Shown here: piece after piece, positions 27,564 to 36,280 of the stretch | How the letters are laid out: every line of letters begins with the position of its first letter | Position numbering within the stretch: the stretch's first letter is position 1 | From: Sphingomonas sp. HMP6 | GTDB lineage: Bacteria; Pseudomonadota; Alphaproteobacteria; Sphingomonadales; Sphingomonadaceae | Assembly (NCBI RefSeq): GCF_013374095.1 | Contig: NZ_AP022672.1 | Location: forward strand, 3,427,501 to 3,491,500 | Reading direction: 5' to 3' | DNA: 64,000 nucleotides | Program-made: the position numbers and the translations under genes | The notes under the pieces: generated by a model | Database searches by the model: none | What the model was told of the DNA's origin: nothing | Seen by the model: only the letters and a program-made list of their open reading frames with translations

Positions 27564-27968
27564 ATGGCGCACAGCATGACGAGTCTTGCCCATACCCCGG
27601 CGATCCAGTGGATCGAGCAGCGCTTCGACAATATGGCGATCGGCCTGTCGGGGCTGTGCGTCGTGCATTGCATCGCCAGTTCGGTGTTCATTGCGCTCGC
27701 CTCGACCGCGGGTGGGTTGCTGCTCAATCCCTTGTTCCATGAAATCGGCCTGACGATCGCGATCGGGTTCGGCGTGCTGGCGCTGGGGCGGGGGATCTTC
27801 GCGCATGGCTATATGATGCCGGCGGTGGTCGGGTCGGCTGGCCTGGGCACGATGGCGGGGGCGATTTCGCTGCCGCATGACGGATCCGGCATGGAGACGG
27901 TGTGGACGCTGGTCGGCGTCGCAATCCTGGCGCTCGGCCACGATCTCAATCGGCGCGCCTCCAACTAG
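27564..27968 (+). CDS. MerC-domain membrane protein
   Basis: Inner-membrane protein of 134 residues with four hydrophobic segments. LSGLCVVHCIASSVF provides the paired Cys typical of MerC, a mercuric-ion transporter family. Here a Fur-family regulator follows within 66 bp and a Zur-like box precedes, so a zinc-related role is more likely than mercury resistance; no other mer genes are present. ATG 27564 or 27576 could start it and neither has a clear Shine-Dalgarno. Confidence 0.78.
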   Translation: MAHSMTSLAHTPAIQWIEQRFDNMAIGLSGLCVVHCIASSVFIALASTAGGLLLNPLFHEIGLTIAIGFGVLALGRGIFAHGYMMPAVVGSAGLGTMAGAISLPHDGSGMETVWTLVGVAILALGHDLNRRASN

Positions 27969-28033
27969 GCACCCGAAGCGTTGCGCCGAATCGGCGCATT
28001 GCGGGGCGGGCTGCGAAAGCCTATCTCTGCGGG

Positions 28034-28492
28034 ATGGCAGCGCATCATCATCACGAGCCGCAAGGCGCCGATCTCGCTACTGCGGCACAGGCAACGCTCG
28101 AAAAATCAGGCGAGCAATGGACCACGATGCGTGCCAACATCTTTGCGGCGCTCGCCGGGTTCGACAAGCCAGCCTCTGCCTATGACATTGCCGAGGCGGT
28201 CTCCAAGTCCGAAGGTCGCCGCGTCGCTGCCAACAGCGTGTACCGCATTCTCGACCTGTTCGTTGGCGCGAACCTGGCGCGGCGGGTGGAGAGTTCGAAC
28301 GCCTATATCGCCAACGCCCATCCCGATTGCCTGCACGACTGCATCTTCCTGGTCTGCGACACGTGCGGGCAGACGACGCATCTCGACGATGATCGCATTA
28401 CCAAGGGTGTGCGCTCGGCGGCGGAAGCGGCGGGCTTCTTGCCGGTGCGCCCGGTGATCGAAGTGCGCGGCAAATGTGCGACGTGCGATTGA
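28034..28492 (+). CDS. zur: Fur-family regulator, probable Zur
   Basis: Zinc-responsive repressor of 152 residues. A His-rich start (AAHHHHEP) is followed by a winged helix (TTMRANIFAALAGFDKPASAYDIAEAVSKSEGRRVAANSVYRILDLF). A dimerisation domain follows with paired Cys motifs CDTCGQ and CATC and HPDCLHDC, matching structural zinc sites. The absence of a typical Fur HHHHDH block supports Zur. It likely controls itself and the MerC gene through the box at 27532. ATG 28034 precedes the conserved region. Confidence 0.87.
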   Translation: MAAHHHHEPQGADLATAAQATLEKSGEQWTTMRANIFAALAGFDKPASAYDIAEAVSKSEGRRVAANSVYRILDLFVGANLARRVESSNAYIANAHPDCLHDCIFLVCDTCGQTTHLDDDRITKGVRSAAEAAGFLPVRPVIEVRGKCATCD

Positions 28493-28501
28493 GCTAAGCG
28501 C

Positions 28502-29041
28502 TCAGAGCAAATCCTTGCCCATCCGGACGCCAGGTACGGGCGGGCCGCTTTCGGCCATCTTCGAGACGCGCTCGATCGGCAGATAACCGCAGGCGAGATA
28601 CAGCGGCTCGCCGGCCAGTGTCGCCATCATCTCGACCCGGCGGAAGCCCGCCGCGCGTGCGGCATCCTCGCACAGCGCGAGCACGAGCCGCCCGACCCCG
28701 CGGCGGACATAGATCGGATCGGTGTACATGGCGCGGATGCGGGCAGCGTCGCTCACCGGATCTAGCGTGCGGGCATCGCGCTGCGCTGCGCTGTGATCGC
28801 CGCCATACAGCGTCGCGCGGTAGCTCCATCCGCCACAGCCGACCGGCGCGCCGGCCTGCTCGACCAGAAAATAGGTGCGGTCGGCTATCAATTGCGTATC
28901 GAGGCCCATGCTCAACCGGCTCGCGGCGACCTCGTCGGGCGAGAGATAGGCACTTTGCAGCGAATCGATCGCGCGATCCATCAGCGTGGAGATCGCGGGG
29001 ATGTCGGCCTCGGTCGCGAGGCGATAGGTGAGGCCGGGCAT
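28502..29041 (-). CDS. GNAT-family N-acetyltransferase
   Basis: Acetyl-CoA-dependent acetyltransferase of 179 residues. Motif A region: DPIYVRRGVGRLVLALCEDAARAAGFRRVEM, with the pyrophosphate-binding R/Q-x-x-G-x-G/A loop. Motif B is EPLYLACGYLPIERV. N-terminus MPGLTYRLATEADIPAISTLM is typical. ATG 29041 is chosen; the longer upstream frame runs antisense to dxs and is not a gene. Substrate unknown. Divergent from dxs. Confidence 0.87.
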   Translation of the reverse strand: MPGLTYRLATEADIPAISTLMDRAIDSLQSAYLSPDEVAASRLSMGLDTQLIADRTYFLVEQAGAPVGCGGWSYRATLYGGDHSAAQRDARTLDPVSDAARIRAMYTDPIYVRRGVGRLVLALCEDAARAAGFRRVEMMATLAGEPLYLACGYLPIERVSKMAESGPPVPGVRMGKDLL

Positions 29042-29149
29042 GGCCCATATGTGGTGCGCCGATGCATCATCCGTCAAGAAAATGTGGTGTCCCGAAGGCG
29101 CCGCGATCGGACAATCGACACGGCCACGGAGCGGCGCTAAACAGGTCCG

Positions 29150-31075
29150 ATGGTTGACGCTCTTCAAACGCCGTTGCTCGACACGGTCCAGCTCCCCTCC
29201 GATCTTCGCGCGCTCGCGCCGACGCAGTTGCGGCAGCTTGCCGACGAGCTGCGGCAGGAGACGATCGCCGCGGTCGGCGTGACCGGGGGCCACCTCGGGT
29301 CGGGGCTCGGCGTGGTCGAACTGACCGTCGCGATCCATTATGTGTTCAACACGCCCAACGACAAACTCGTCTGGGACGTCGGGCATCAATGCTACCCGCA
29401 CAAGATTCTGACCGGACGGCGTGACCGCATCCGTACGCTGCGCATGGGCGGGGGGCTGTCGGGCTTCACCAAGCGCAGCGAGAGCGAGTACGATCCGTTC
29501 GGCGCGGCGCATTCGTCGACCTCGATCTCGGCCAGCCTTGGCTTTGCCATCGCCAACAAGATTGCGGGCAAGCCCGGCAAGGGCATCGCGGTGATCGGCG
29601 ACGGCGCGATGTCGGCGGGCATGGCGTATGAGGCGATGAACAACGCCGCACAGGCGGGCAACCGGCTGGTCGTCATTTTGAACGACAATGACATGTCGAT
29701 CGCACCGCCGGTTGGTGGACTCTCGGCCTATCTCAGCCGGATCGTGTCGAGCCGCGAATTCCTGGGCTTCCGCGATCTGGCGCGCAAGCTCGCCAAGCAT
29801 TTGCCCAAGCCGATCGCGGCTGGGATGCGCAAGACCGACGAGTTCGCCCGCGGCATCGCGATGGGCGGTACGCTGTTCGAAGAGCTCGGCTTTTATTATG
29901 TCGGGCCGATCGACGGGCATAATCTCGACCAGTTGATCCCGGTGCTCGAAAACGTCCGCGATGCCGAGGAAGGTCCGATCCTGGTCCATGTCGTGACCAA
30001 GAAGGGCAAGGGCTATGGCCCGGCCGAGGCGGCGGCGGACAAATATCACGGCGTGCAGAAATTCGACGTCATTTCGGGCGTGCAGAGCAAGGCACCCCCG
30101 GGGCCGCCGCAGTACCAGAACGTGTTCGGCGCGCAGCTTTCCAAGGAAGCGGAGACCGACCCGACGATCTGCGCGATCACCGCGGCGATGCCGTCGGGCA
30201 CCGGGCTCGATGCGTTCAGCAAGGCGCATCCCGAGCGCTTCTTCGACGTCGGCATTGCCGAACAGCACGCGGTCACCTTCGCGGCCGGTTTGGCCGCCGA
30301 GGGGATGCGGCCGTTCTGCGCGATCTATTCGACCTTCCTGCAGCGCGCGTACGATCAGGTCGTGCATGACGTCTGCATCCAGAACCTCCCGGTGCGCTTT
30401 GCGATCGATCGTGCGGGCCTGGTCGGCGCGGACGGCGCGACGCATGCCGGGTCATTCGACGTGACCTATCTCGCCACCCTGCCCAACATGGTGGTGATGG
30501 CGCCGGCCGACGAAGCCGAGCTGGTCCACATGACGCACACCGCCGTGCTGCACGATAGCGGGCCGATCGCGATCCGCTATCCGCGCGGCAATGGCACCGG
30601 GGTCGAGCTGCCCGCGGAAGCGCAGCAGCTCGAGATCGGCAAGGGGCGGATCGTAAAGCAAGGCCATAAGGTGGCGATCCTGTCGCTCGGCACGCGGCTG
30701 GGCGAGGCGATGCGGGCGGCAGAAGTGCTCGAGGCCAAGGGGCTCAGCACGACCGTCGCCGATCTGCGCTTCGCTAAGCCGCTCGACGAGGATCTGATCC
30801 GCAAGCTGCTGACGACGCATGAAGTGGCGGTCACGATCGAGGAGGCCGCGGTCGGTGGCCTCGGCGCGCACGTGCTGACCTTCGCGTCGGACGACGGCTT
30901 GATCGATGCTGGCCTGAAGCTGCGCACGCTGCGCTTGCCCGACATCTTCCAGGATCAGGACAAGCCCGAAGTGCAATATGCGCAGGCCGGGCTGGACGCC
31001 GATGCGATCGTCGAGACGGTGCTGAAGGCGCTGCGCCACAATTCGGGTGCGGTCGCGGAGGGTGCGCGGGCCTGA
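29150..31075 (+). CDS. dxs: 1-deoxy-D-xylulose-5-phosphate synthase
   Basis: Thiamine-diphosphate enzyme that condenses pyruvate and glyceraldehyde-3-phosphate, the first step of the MEP isoprenoid pathway. The 641 residues match the family. Motifs: [40 protein letters not shown], the ThDP signature [17 protein letters not shown]...LNDNDMSI, and [10 protein letters not shown] in the pyrimidine-binding domain. The C-terminal transketolase fold closes with [10 protein letters not shown]. The next gene begins 10 bp after the stop. Confidence 0.98.
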   Translation: MVDALQTPLLDTVQLPSDLRALAPTQLRQLADELRQETIAAVGVTGGHLGSGLGVVELTVAIHYVFNTPNDKLVWDVGHQCYPHKILTGRRDRIRTLRMGGGLSGFTKRSESEYDPFGAAHSSTSISASLGFAIANKIAGKPGKGIAVIGDGAMSAGMAYEAMNNAAQAGNRLVVILNDNDMSIAPPVGGLSAYLSRIVSSREFLGFRDLARKLAKHLPKPIAAGMRKTDEFARGIAMGGTLFEELGFYYVGPIDGHNLDQLIPVLENVRDAEEGPILVHVVTKKGKGYGPAEAAADKYHGVQKFDVISGVQSKAPPGPPQYQNVFGAQLSKEAETDPTICAITAAMPSGTGLDAFSKAHPERFFDVGIAEQHAVTFAAGLAAEGMRPFCAIYSTFLQRAYDQVVHDVCIQNLPVRFAIDRAGLVGADGATHAGSFDVTYLATLPNMVVMAPADEAELVHMTHTAVLHDSGPIAIRYPRGNGTGVELPAEAQQLEIGKGRIVKQGHKVAILSLGTRLGEAMRAAEVLEAKGLSTTVADLRFAKPLDEDLIRKLLTTHEVAVTIEEAAVGGLGAHVLTFASDDGLIDAGLKLRTLRLPDIFQDQDKPEVQYAQAGLDADAIVETVLKALRHNSGAVAEGARA

Positions 31076-31085
31076 GGGCCCGACG

Positions 31086-31784
31086 ATGTGCTTTTCCGCC
31101 ACCGCCAGTTTCACTGCCGCGGGCGCGCTCGCGGTGGTCGGCGTGGCGACGCTGCGGCATGTGCGCGAGCCGCGCGCTCTGCTGTTCGCGTGCGTACCGT
31201 TGCTGTTCGCAGCGCACCAGTTTTCCGAGGGGATGGTGTGGCTCGCGCTTGAGGGGCGGCTGGGGGCCATTGCGGTCGATCACACGGTGTTCCTCTTCAC
31301 GCTCTACGCGATCGGGATCCTGCCGCTGCTGATGCCGGTCGCGGTGGTGTTGATGGAACCGCCGGGGTGGCGGCGACGGGCGATCCTGGCGTTGTGCGGC
31401 GTGGGCGCGGTGGTGTTCGCGTGGGACATGGCCGGTCTGGTCGTCGCGCCGACCTGCGCGGCGATCGAGCAGCATTCGATTGCCTATAGCAACCCGATCA
31501 CCAGCCAGATGTGGGTGTCGCTGCTCTACATCCTGGCGACGTGCGGCGCGCTGTTGCTGTCGACGCACCGCGTGGTGCGCGGCTATGGGGTGCTCAACGT
31601 GATCGGGCTGACGATCGTGCATGTCGTGAAGGGCTATGCCTTCGCCTCGGTGTGGTGCTTCTATGCCGCGGTGCTGAGCGTGGTGCTGTATCGGCAGTTC
31701 AACCGGCAGGACATCGACGTCGCGACGCCCAACGGGACGAGCGCGCCGCGGCGGCCGTTTGTCTTGTCGTGGCTCCGGGGGTGA
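31086..31784 (+). CDS. DUF6629-like integral membrane protein
   Basis: A 232-residue inner-membrane protein with about seven hydrophobic segments, beginning MCFSATASFTAAGALAVVGVATL, followed by ACVPLLFAAHQFSEGMVWL. These two signatures mark a family of uncharacterised bacterial membrane proteins (DUF6629, from memory). Histidines in HQFSEG and HSIAYSNP could bind metal or heme. Function unknown; it follows dxs closely and is probably co-transcribed. Confidence 0.75.
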   Translation: MCFSATASFTAAGALAVVGVATLRHVREPRALLFACVPLLFAAHQFSEGMVWLALEGRLGAIAVDHTVFLFTLYAIGILPLLMPVAVVLMEPPGWRRRAILALCGVGAVVFAWDMAGLVVAPTCAAIEQHSIAYSNPITSQMWVSLLYILATCGALLLSTHRVVRGYGVLNVIGLTIVHVVKGYAFASVWCFYAAVLSVVLYRQFNRQDIDVATPNGTSAPRRPFVLSWLRG

Positions 31785-31869
31785 CGGCGTGATCGATGCG
31801 ACGCGTGCGTGATTGCGGGGCGCGCTTTTCGGGGTTAGCCTGAGCGCTTTCCAGCTGAAGGAAGCCGCC

Positions 31870-32358
31870 ATGCGCCTAGCGATCCTGATCCTCCCCGCGT
31901 TGCTGATCGCCGGGGGCGGCGTTGCAGCGTTTGCCCAGAGCGCGCCCGCCGTGATGCCGGTGGCGAGCACGCCTGCGAGCGACATCGTGCAGGGCCGCCG
32001 CGCCGCGTTCCGCCTGTCGGGTGGCATCCTGGGGAATTTGAAGGCGGCGGCGGCGCGCGGCGATGATCTGACCAAGGTGGCCGGACAAGCCCGCGCGCTT
32101 GCCGGATGGGCGCGCGCGATCCCCGGCATGTTCCCGACCGGCAGCAACGTCGCGCCGAGCGAGGCGCTCCCCAATGTCTGGACCGACCGCGCGGGCTTCG
32201 CCGCCAAGGCCGCCGACTATGCCGCCGCCGCCGACAAGCTCGCCGATTTGGCCAAGGCGGGCGACACGGCGGGGTTCACCGCGCAGGTGGATGCAGTGGG
32301 CAAGACCTGCGGGGCGTGTCACACGGCGTATCGCGCGCCGCCGCCCAAGGCGGGGTGA
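31870..32358 (+). CDS. Cytochrome c' (class II cytochrome c)
   Basis: Periplasmic four-helix-bundle heme protein, 162-residue precursor with a Sec signal peptide (GGGVAAFAQ). It has the heme-attachment motif CGACH near the C-terminus (GKTCGACHTAYRA), where class II cytochromes place it. Members bind NO or CO or transfer electrons. ATG 31870 is preferred, with GGAAG upstream. Confidence 0.88.
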   Translation: MRLAILILPALLIAGGGVAAFAQSAPAVMPVASTPASDIVQGRRAAFRLSGGILGNLKAAAARGDDLTKVAGQARALAGWARAIPGMFPTGSNVAPSEALPNVWTDRAGFAAKAADYAAAADKLADLAKAGDTAGFTAQVDAVGKTCGACHTAYRAPPPKAG

Positions 32359-32363
32359 GCGGG

Positions 32364-32510
32364 TGCGCGCAAGATTTAGCGCCAGCTAAATCGCGCCCCC
32401 AGCGCACCCGCCGGCCGGCGCGGCCAGCAGCCGCGACCGACGGCCGGGGCCCCACAAAGTATTACTTTGTGGGGTTCCCGGACGCGGCTTTGCCGCGGCG
32501 GGGTGCCCCG
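32364..32510. repeat. GC-rich modular repeat, longest copy
   Basis: Begins with the hairpin GATTTAGCGCCAGCTAAATC (32373-32392), continues through CCGCCGGCCGGCG, and includes the perfect palindrome CCCCACAAAGT-ATT-ACTTTGTGGGG (32450-32474). It ends in GCGGCTTTGCCGC. The copy at 42733-42833 runs in the opposite orientation. No coding potential was seen in 32359-32622. Confidence 0.65.
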
Positions 32511-32513
32511 CCT

Positions 32514-32582
32514 TAAAGTCACACGAGTCACACCATCGCAGGGTTGTGCGCGGGCGCTAAAGTCGCACGCGTCGCACCATCG
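32514..32582. repeat. Two 25-bp direct repeats
   Basis: TAAAGTCACACGAGTCACAC (then CATCG) at 32514-32538 and TAAAGTCGCACGCGTCGCAC (then CATCG) at 32558-32582 agree at 22 of 25 positions, 44 bp apart. Each contains an internal GTCrCAC doublet, so they could be protein-binding sites or recombination remnants. Confidence 0.6.
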
Positions 32583-32622
32583 GCGACCCAGCGCCCGCCG
32601 GCACCCTCAGGTGCCCCCCGCT

Positions 32623-33255
32623 TCAGGCACCTTCATCGCGCGGCGGCAGGGGCTTGTAGTCATCGGGGACGAGCGCGTCGGGGCTTTCCTCGTCGACATC
32701 GCTCAGCGCGCCGAGCGTGGTGGGCAACGCGGCGCGGGCGTGCGCGATCTGCGCCTCGACCGTGCCGTTGCCGGGGCCGGTCTGGCCGTAGATGAGCGGC
32801 AGCAGGCGTTGCAGCATGAACGTCAGCATCTTGTCCGACGGGATCGACATCTCGGCGATCAGCTTGCCGCCGCGCCAAATCTCGCGCGGAGTGCCGACGA
32901 TCGCGCGTTCGAACGCGATCGCGACGAGCCGCCCGGTCGCGACCAGCAACGCATCGTCCCACGCCTTGGCAAAGGCAGTGCCCTTGGGATGGCGGCGCAG
33001 CCGGTAGCATGAGCGCGGGGTGATGTCCGCCGCCTCCGCCGCGATCGAGACGCAGCCAGTATCCGCGAGCGCGGCGAGGAACGTCCGCTGCCGCTCGGCC
33101 GTCCACCCGCTGATGCGGCGGCGCGCGAGCTCGACGGCCTCATAATTGGCGCGCCGCTTGGCGGCATCCGCCGCCGCGATTTTCTCCTCGGCTTCGTTCA
33201 AGTTAATCAGCATGTCGGGGTAGGGATGGTCGGCGATTTGATCGTCACTGAACAT
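32623..33255 (-). CDS. HTH protein resembling a phage terminase small subunit
   Basis: A 210-residue protein. Residues about 45-100 (SGWTAERQRTFLAALADTGCVSIAAEAADITPRSCYRLRRHPKGTAFAKAW) look like the DNA-binding head of a phage terminase small subunit or a homeodomain-like HTH, followed by a helical region and an acidic tail (DVDEESPDALVPDDY). No other phage genes are adjacent, and it has the host's high GC, so it may be a domesticated relative. Function not assigned. Confidence 0.6.
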   Translation of the reverse strand: MFSDDQIADHPYPDMLINLNEAEEKIAAADAAKRRANYEAVELARRRISGWTAERQRTFLAALADTGCVSIAAEAADITPRSCYRLRRHPKGTAFAKAWDDALLVATGRLVAIAFERAIVGTPREIWRGGKLIAEMSIPSDKMLTFMLQRLLPLIYGQTGPGNGTVEAQIAHARAALPTTLGALSDVDEESPDALVPDDYKPLPPRDEGA

Positions 33256-33327
33256 GGGACTTGCTCCTTGGTTGTAGGAGCGCGACCATTTAACCGGTTT
33301 GGTTCGTGTAGGACAGGGTTAGTTAGG

Positions 33328-34197
33328 CTACCATATTAGGCTAGCCGCCATATGTGAACGCGCGGATGCGGCGGAAGAAGCCAAGCCACGTAAAGAAGAA
33401 ACTAACTCCTCATGATCTTTTAACGGGCTGTATTGCAAGATCTTTATAGAATAGTTCTCCTCGAAGAGACGAACCATGTCCGGTGTCGCTCGATCCGAGG
33501 TCAGCAGATAGTGAGGCCGAGGTGACTTAAACCTTCGGGCATTATCCTCTAGTATAAGATTTATGTCAGGATCAGCCAAGCTATATCCCAAAAACAAAAA
33601 TGTCTGAGTCGAGATGAGAGATGACAAAAGGTCGTAGAAACCAGCATGCTTAGAACGAGCATTTGCGTATTCTTGTCTAGTAAAAACCGTCCCTTCTAAG
33701 TTGTCAACTGAGCCATGCACCTTTATGACTAAACGTGTACTCGCATCACCCTTTACATATCGACCAATAGAATCGTCGTGGTAAGGCTTTATAATTGTCG
33801 CCGCGTTATAGTTTGCGCTCAAAAATCTGTCATAAATACTATCAATATTGGTAGTGGCAACTATCGGGAGATCGAGATCAAATATTGTCTGATGAATATC
33901 GTCTGGCGCATAATTAGGATTAAGGAAAAAATGTTCTAGAACGTCATGCCAAGAAGCAGGTCCGAGTCTTGATTTAATAAGCTGACACGCGCTTAAATAA
34001 TCGCCGCCTTTTATAAGTCGCCGTATTTCGGCTTTCGGATTTGTGCATCTATCTAGCGACTGCTCCAAAAACTCTTTCCATAAGGGAGGCCGGCGGCCAT
34101 CGGGCGATATAGCCCGCCTAGAAACGCCGGCACCTAGGAAGGCCACACAACGCCGTCGCGCGACGTCGTGTAGTAGCTTATCTGGCCACAGTATCAC
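33328..34197 (-). CDS. SIR2-like domain protein (putative NAD-consuming effector)
   Basis: A 289-residue protein that is almost entirely a SIR2-like fold. Visible: FLGAGVSRR (GAG at 22-24), ATTNIDSIYD with N117 and D119, KVHGSVDN with H161, and FLFLGYSLADPDI near 205. N117 and H161 match the positions of NADase catalytic residues in defence effectors such as ThsA and DSR2, so NAD cleavage is plausible. There is no separate sensor domain. Start is GTG 34197, overlapping the ParA stop (GTGA). The region is markedly AT-richer than its surroundings, indicating transfer. Defence role is inferred. Confidence 0.82.
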   Translation of the reverse strand: MILWPDKLLHDVARRRCVAFLGAGVSRRAISPDGRRPPLWKEFLEQSLDRCTNPKAEIRRLIKGGDYLSACQLIKSRLGPASWHDVLEHFFLNPNYAPDDIHQTIFDLDLPIVATTNIDSIYDRFLSANYNAATIIKPYHDDSIGRYVKGDASTRLVIKVHGSVDNLEGTVFTRQEYANARSKHAGFYDLLSSLISTQTFLFLGYSLADPDINLILEDNARRFKSPRPHYLLTSDRATPDMVRLFEENYSIKILQYSPLKDHEELVSSLRGLASSAASARSHMAASLIW

Positions 34198-35177
34198 GAA
34201 AGCTCGTCGATGTTGGCCAAGAAAATATTGGCGATAGCTTCAAAGATTTCCTTGGACTCGGCCACCTTGGTAAAATGCGCGCCGACTACTCCGTCAGCAC
34301 TTTTTAGGGCGAATATTGGCTTATGGTTAAATTGTGACATGGGGATAAGACTGTGCAAATTAGGAATCTCTCCCAATTCATATCCATTAATGGGCTCGGG
34401 GCTAGTTTGCATCAGCTTGCTTTTCGCGATCGCTTTTGGGATGCTTCGCATAATCCGTTCGTAAGCCTTAACGGCGCGACGCTCGCCCCTTGAATTACGC
34501 TTCGCCGTATATTGTTGATTAACATGTCCAAGCAAACGTAACCGAAGTTCTATATCCGCGACCTCTATGTCGTCAGGGTCGTCAATAAACTCTAGTTTCT
34601 GGTTTAGCAGCTTAACCCAATTTGAGAGCCACTCAGAGATATTAGTTACCGCGCGCACGCTAAATATGTCGATTGATATGGGGATTATGAAAAAGTCGCT
34701 TGCGATTAAAGCCGCTCTGTTAATTGACCCGAGCGACGGTCCCATGTCGAAAAAAACAAAATCATATTCCTGTAGATTGGTTAACATCTGCCGGAAAACA
34801 TATGTCGAACGTAGCGAGCGAACCCCTGACGCGCCCCAATCTGCGGCTAGGAAATCCTCGACCAGCGCCAAACGAGGATCGCCTAGTACTACATCAACTC
34901 CAAATGTGGTCGAGTGTTCGACGTGTAGAGTGGATCGGAAGCCCTTACCCTGTGTAACAGGTCGAACATAGTCGTATACTGTCTCTGCGGCGTCTAGGTC
35001 GTATACTTCTTCGAGAAATTCCTCGGGGAACATATATTGTGTAGCGTTTGCTTGTGGATCTGCGTCTACAACAGCAATCTTTTTTCCCTCCACATTGGCC
35101 AGGTACGCCGCAAGATTGCAAAGCAAGGTGGTCTTGCCAACTCCGCCCTTGTTAGTGAAGAAGCAAATCGCTTTCAT
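34194..35177 (-). CDS. ParA/MinD-family ATPase
   Basis: A 327-residue deviant-Walker ATPase. KGGVGKTT at 10-17 and DADPQANAT at 38-46 are classical ParA motifs; FFDMGPSLGSINRAAL and FFIIPISIDIFSVRAV are the switch regions. No ParB or centromere-like repeat is nearby, so plasmid partitioning is unlikely. It is translationally coupled to the SIR2 gene and probably senses or localises it. Its ATG lies 5 nt after the nrdB stop, with GGAG inside the last nrdB codons. Lower GC than neighbours. Novel C-terminal ~100 residues have no recognised domain. Confidence 0.85.
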   Translation of the reverse strand: MKAICFFTNKGGVGKTTLLCNLAAYLANVEGKKIAVVDADPQANATQYMFPEEFLEEVYDLDAAETVYDYVRPVTQGKGFRSTLHVEHSTTFGVDVVLGDPRLALVEDFLAADWGASGVRSLRSTYVFRQMLTNLQEYDFVFFDMGPSLGSINRAALIASDFFIIPISIDIFSVRAVTNISEWLSNWVKLLNQKLEFIDDPDDIEVADIELRLRLLGHVNQQYTAKRNSRGERRAVKAYERIMRSIPKAIAKSKLMQTSPEPINGYELGEIPNLHSLIPMSQFNHKPIFALKSADGVVGAHFTKVAESKEIFEAIANIFLANIDELS

Positions 35178-35182
35178 ATAAT

Positions 35183-36241
35183 CTACTCCGCTGCCACACC
35201 AGCCCGCGAGAACATATCCCCCTCGCTCGCCGTCAGGTCCTCATTCGCCGCAGGCCCAGCCTTAGCCTTCTGCCGCTTGTCGAACCCGTCCCACACTTCG
35301 TTCCAATTCCCGCGCGTTGCGGCCTTCGAATATTCCGTCGCGCGCTGTTCGAAGAAGTTGGCGTGCTCGACGCCATTGAGCATCGGCGCGAGCCACGGCA
35401 GCGGGTGTTCGTCGATCATGAAGATCGGCTTGAGGCCGAGCTGGCCGAGCCGCCAATCGGCGGTGAAGCGGACGTATTTCTTGATTTCCTTCGCGGTCAT
35501 GCCGTTGACCGGGCCCATTTCGAAGGCGAGGTCGATGAAATTGTCCTCGAGGTGGACGGTGTGCTGGCACATTTCGCGAATGTCGGATTTCACCGCTTTG
35601 GTGAAGCAATCGCGTTCGCGCACGAAGGTGTGGAACAGCTTGATGATGCCTTCGCAGTGCAGGCTCTCGTCGCGGATCGACCAGGTGACGATTTGCCCCA
35701 TGCCCTTCATCTTGTTGAAACGCGGGAAGTTCATCAGCATCGCGAAGCTGGCGAAGAGCTGCAGCCCCTCGGTAAAGCCGCCGAACATGGCGAGCGTCTT
35801 GGCGATGTCCTCATCGGAATCGACGCCGAAATTCTGCAGATAGTCGTGCTTGTCCTTCATCTCGCTATATTCGAGGAAGGCGCCATATTCGCTCTCGGGC
35901 ATGCCGATCGTGTCGAGCAAATGGCTGTAGGCGGCGATGTGCACCGTCTCCATGTTGCTGAACGCCGCCAGCATCATCTTGATCTCGGTCGGCTTGAAGA
36001 TGCGGCCGTATTTTTCGTGATAGCAATCCTGCACCTCGACATCGGCCTGGGTGAAGAAGCGGAAGATCTGCGTGAGCAGATTGCGCTCGTGGTCGGACAG
36101 CTTTTGCGCCCAGTCGCGGCAATCCTCGCCCAGCGGCACTTCCTCGGGCATCCAGTGGATCTGCTGCTGGCGCTTCCAGAAATCGAACGCCCAGGGGTAT
36201 TCGAACGGCTTGTACTGCTTGCGGGCTTCGGTGAGGGACAT
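35183..36241 (-). CDS. nrdB: Ribonucleoside-diphosphate reductase, beta subunit (class Ia)
   Basis: Provides the diiron-tyrosyl radical for NrdA, which makes dNTPs from NDPs. The 352-residue protein has all iron ligands: ADVEV (Asp), METVHIAAYSH (Glu, His and the radical Tyr spaced ExxHxxxY), GLQLF Glu, and RDESLHCE. The start follows AGGA. The C-terminus (SRAGVAAE) is short and ends directly on the ParA gene. nrdA lies 1.2 kb away behind a divergent gene. Confidence 0.96.
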   Translation of the reverse strand: MSLTEARKQYKPFEYPWAFDFWKRQQQIHWMPEEVPLGEDCRDWAQKLSDHERNLLTQIFRFFTQADVEVQDCYHEKYGRIFKPTEIKMMLAAFSNMETVHIAAYSHLLDTIGMPESEYGAFLEYSEMKDKHDYLQNFGVDSDEDIAKTLAMFGGFTEGLQLFASFAMLMNFPRFNKMKGMGQIVTWSIRDESLHCEGIIKLFHTFVRERDCFTKAVKSDIREMCQHTVHLEDNFIDLAFEMGPVNGMTAKEIKKYVRFTADWRLGQLGLKPIFMIDEHPLPWLAPMLNGVEHANFFEQRATEYSKAATRGNWNEVWDGFDKRQKAKAGPAANEDLTASEGDMFSRAGVAAE

Positions 36242-36280
36242 GGGGATTTCCTGAAGTGACGGATGAAAAAGGGGGGTGGA

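Noticed and set aside
27564..27968. Mercury-resistance (mer) operon
   Set aside because: No merR, merT, merP or merA nearby; the Fur-family neighbour and Zur-like box favour zinc.
28502..30445. Long minus-strand open frame through dxs joined to the GNAT gene
   Set aside because: Everything above 29041 is antisense to dxs, Arg/His-rich and without family features; the acetyltransferase starts at 29041.
32514..32582. CRISPR array
   Set aside because: Only two repeats, short spacer of 19 bp, and no cas genes.
34194..35177. ParA as part of a plasmid partition locus
   Set aside because: No ParB gene, parS-like repeats or replication gene in the vicinity.
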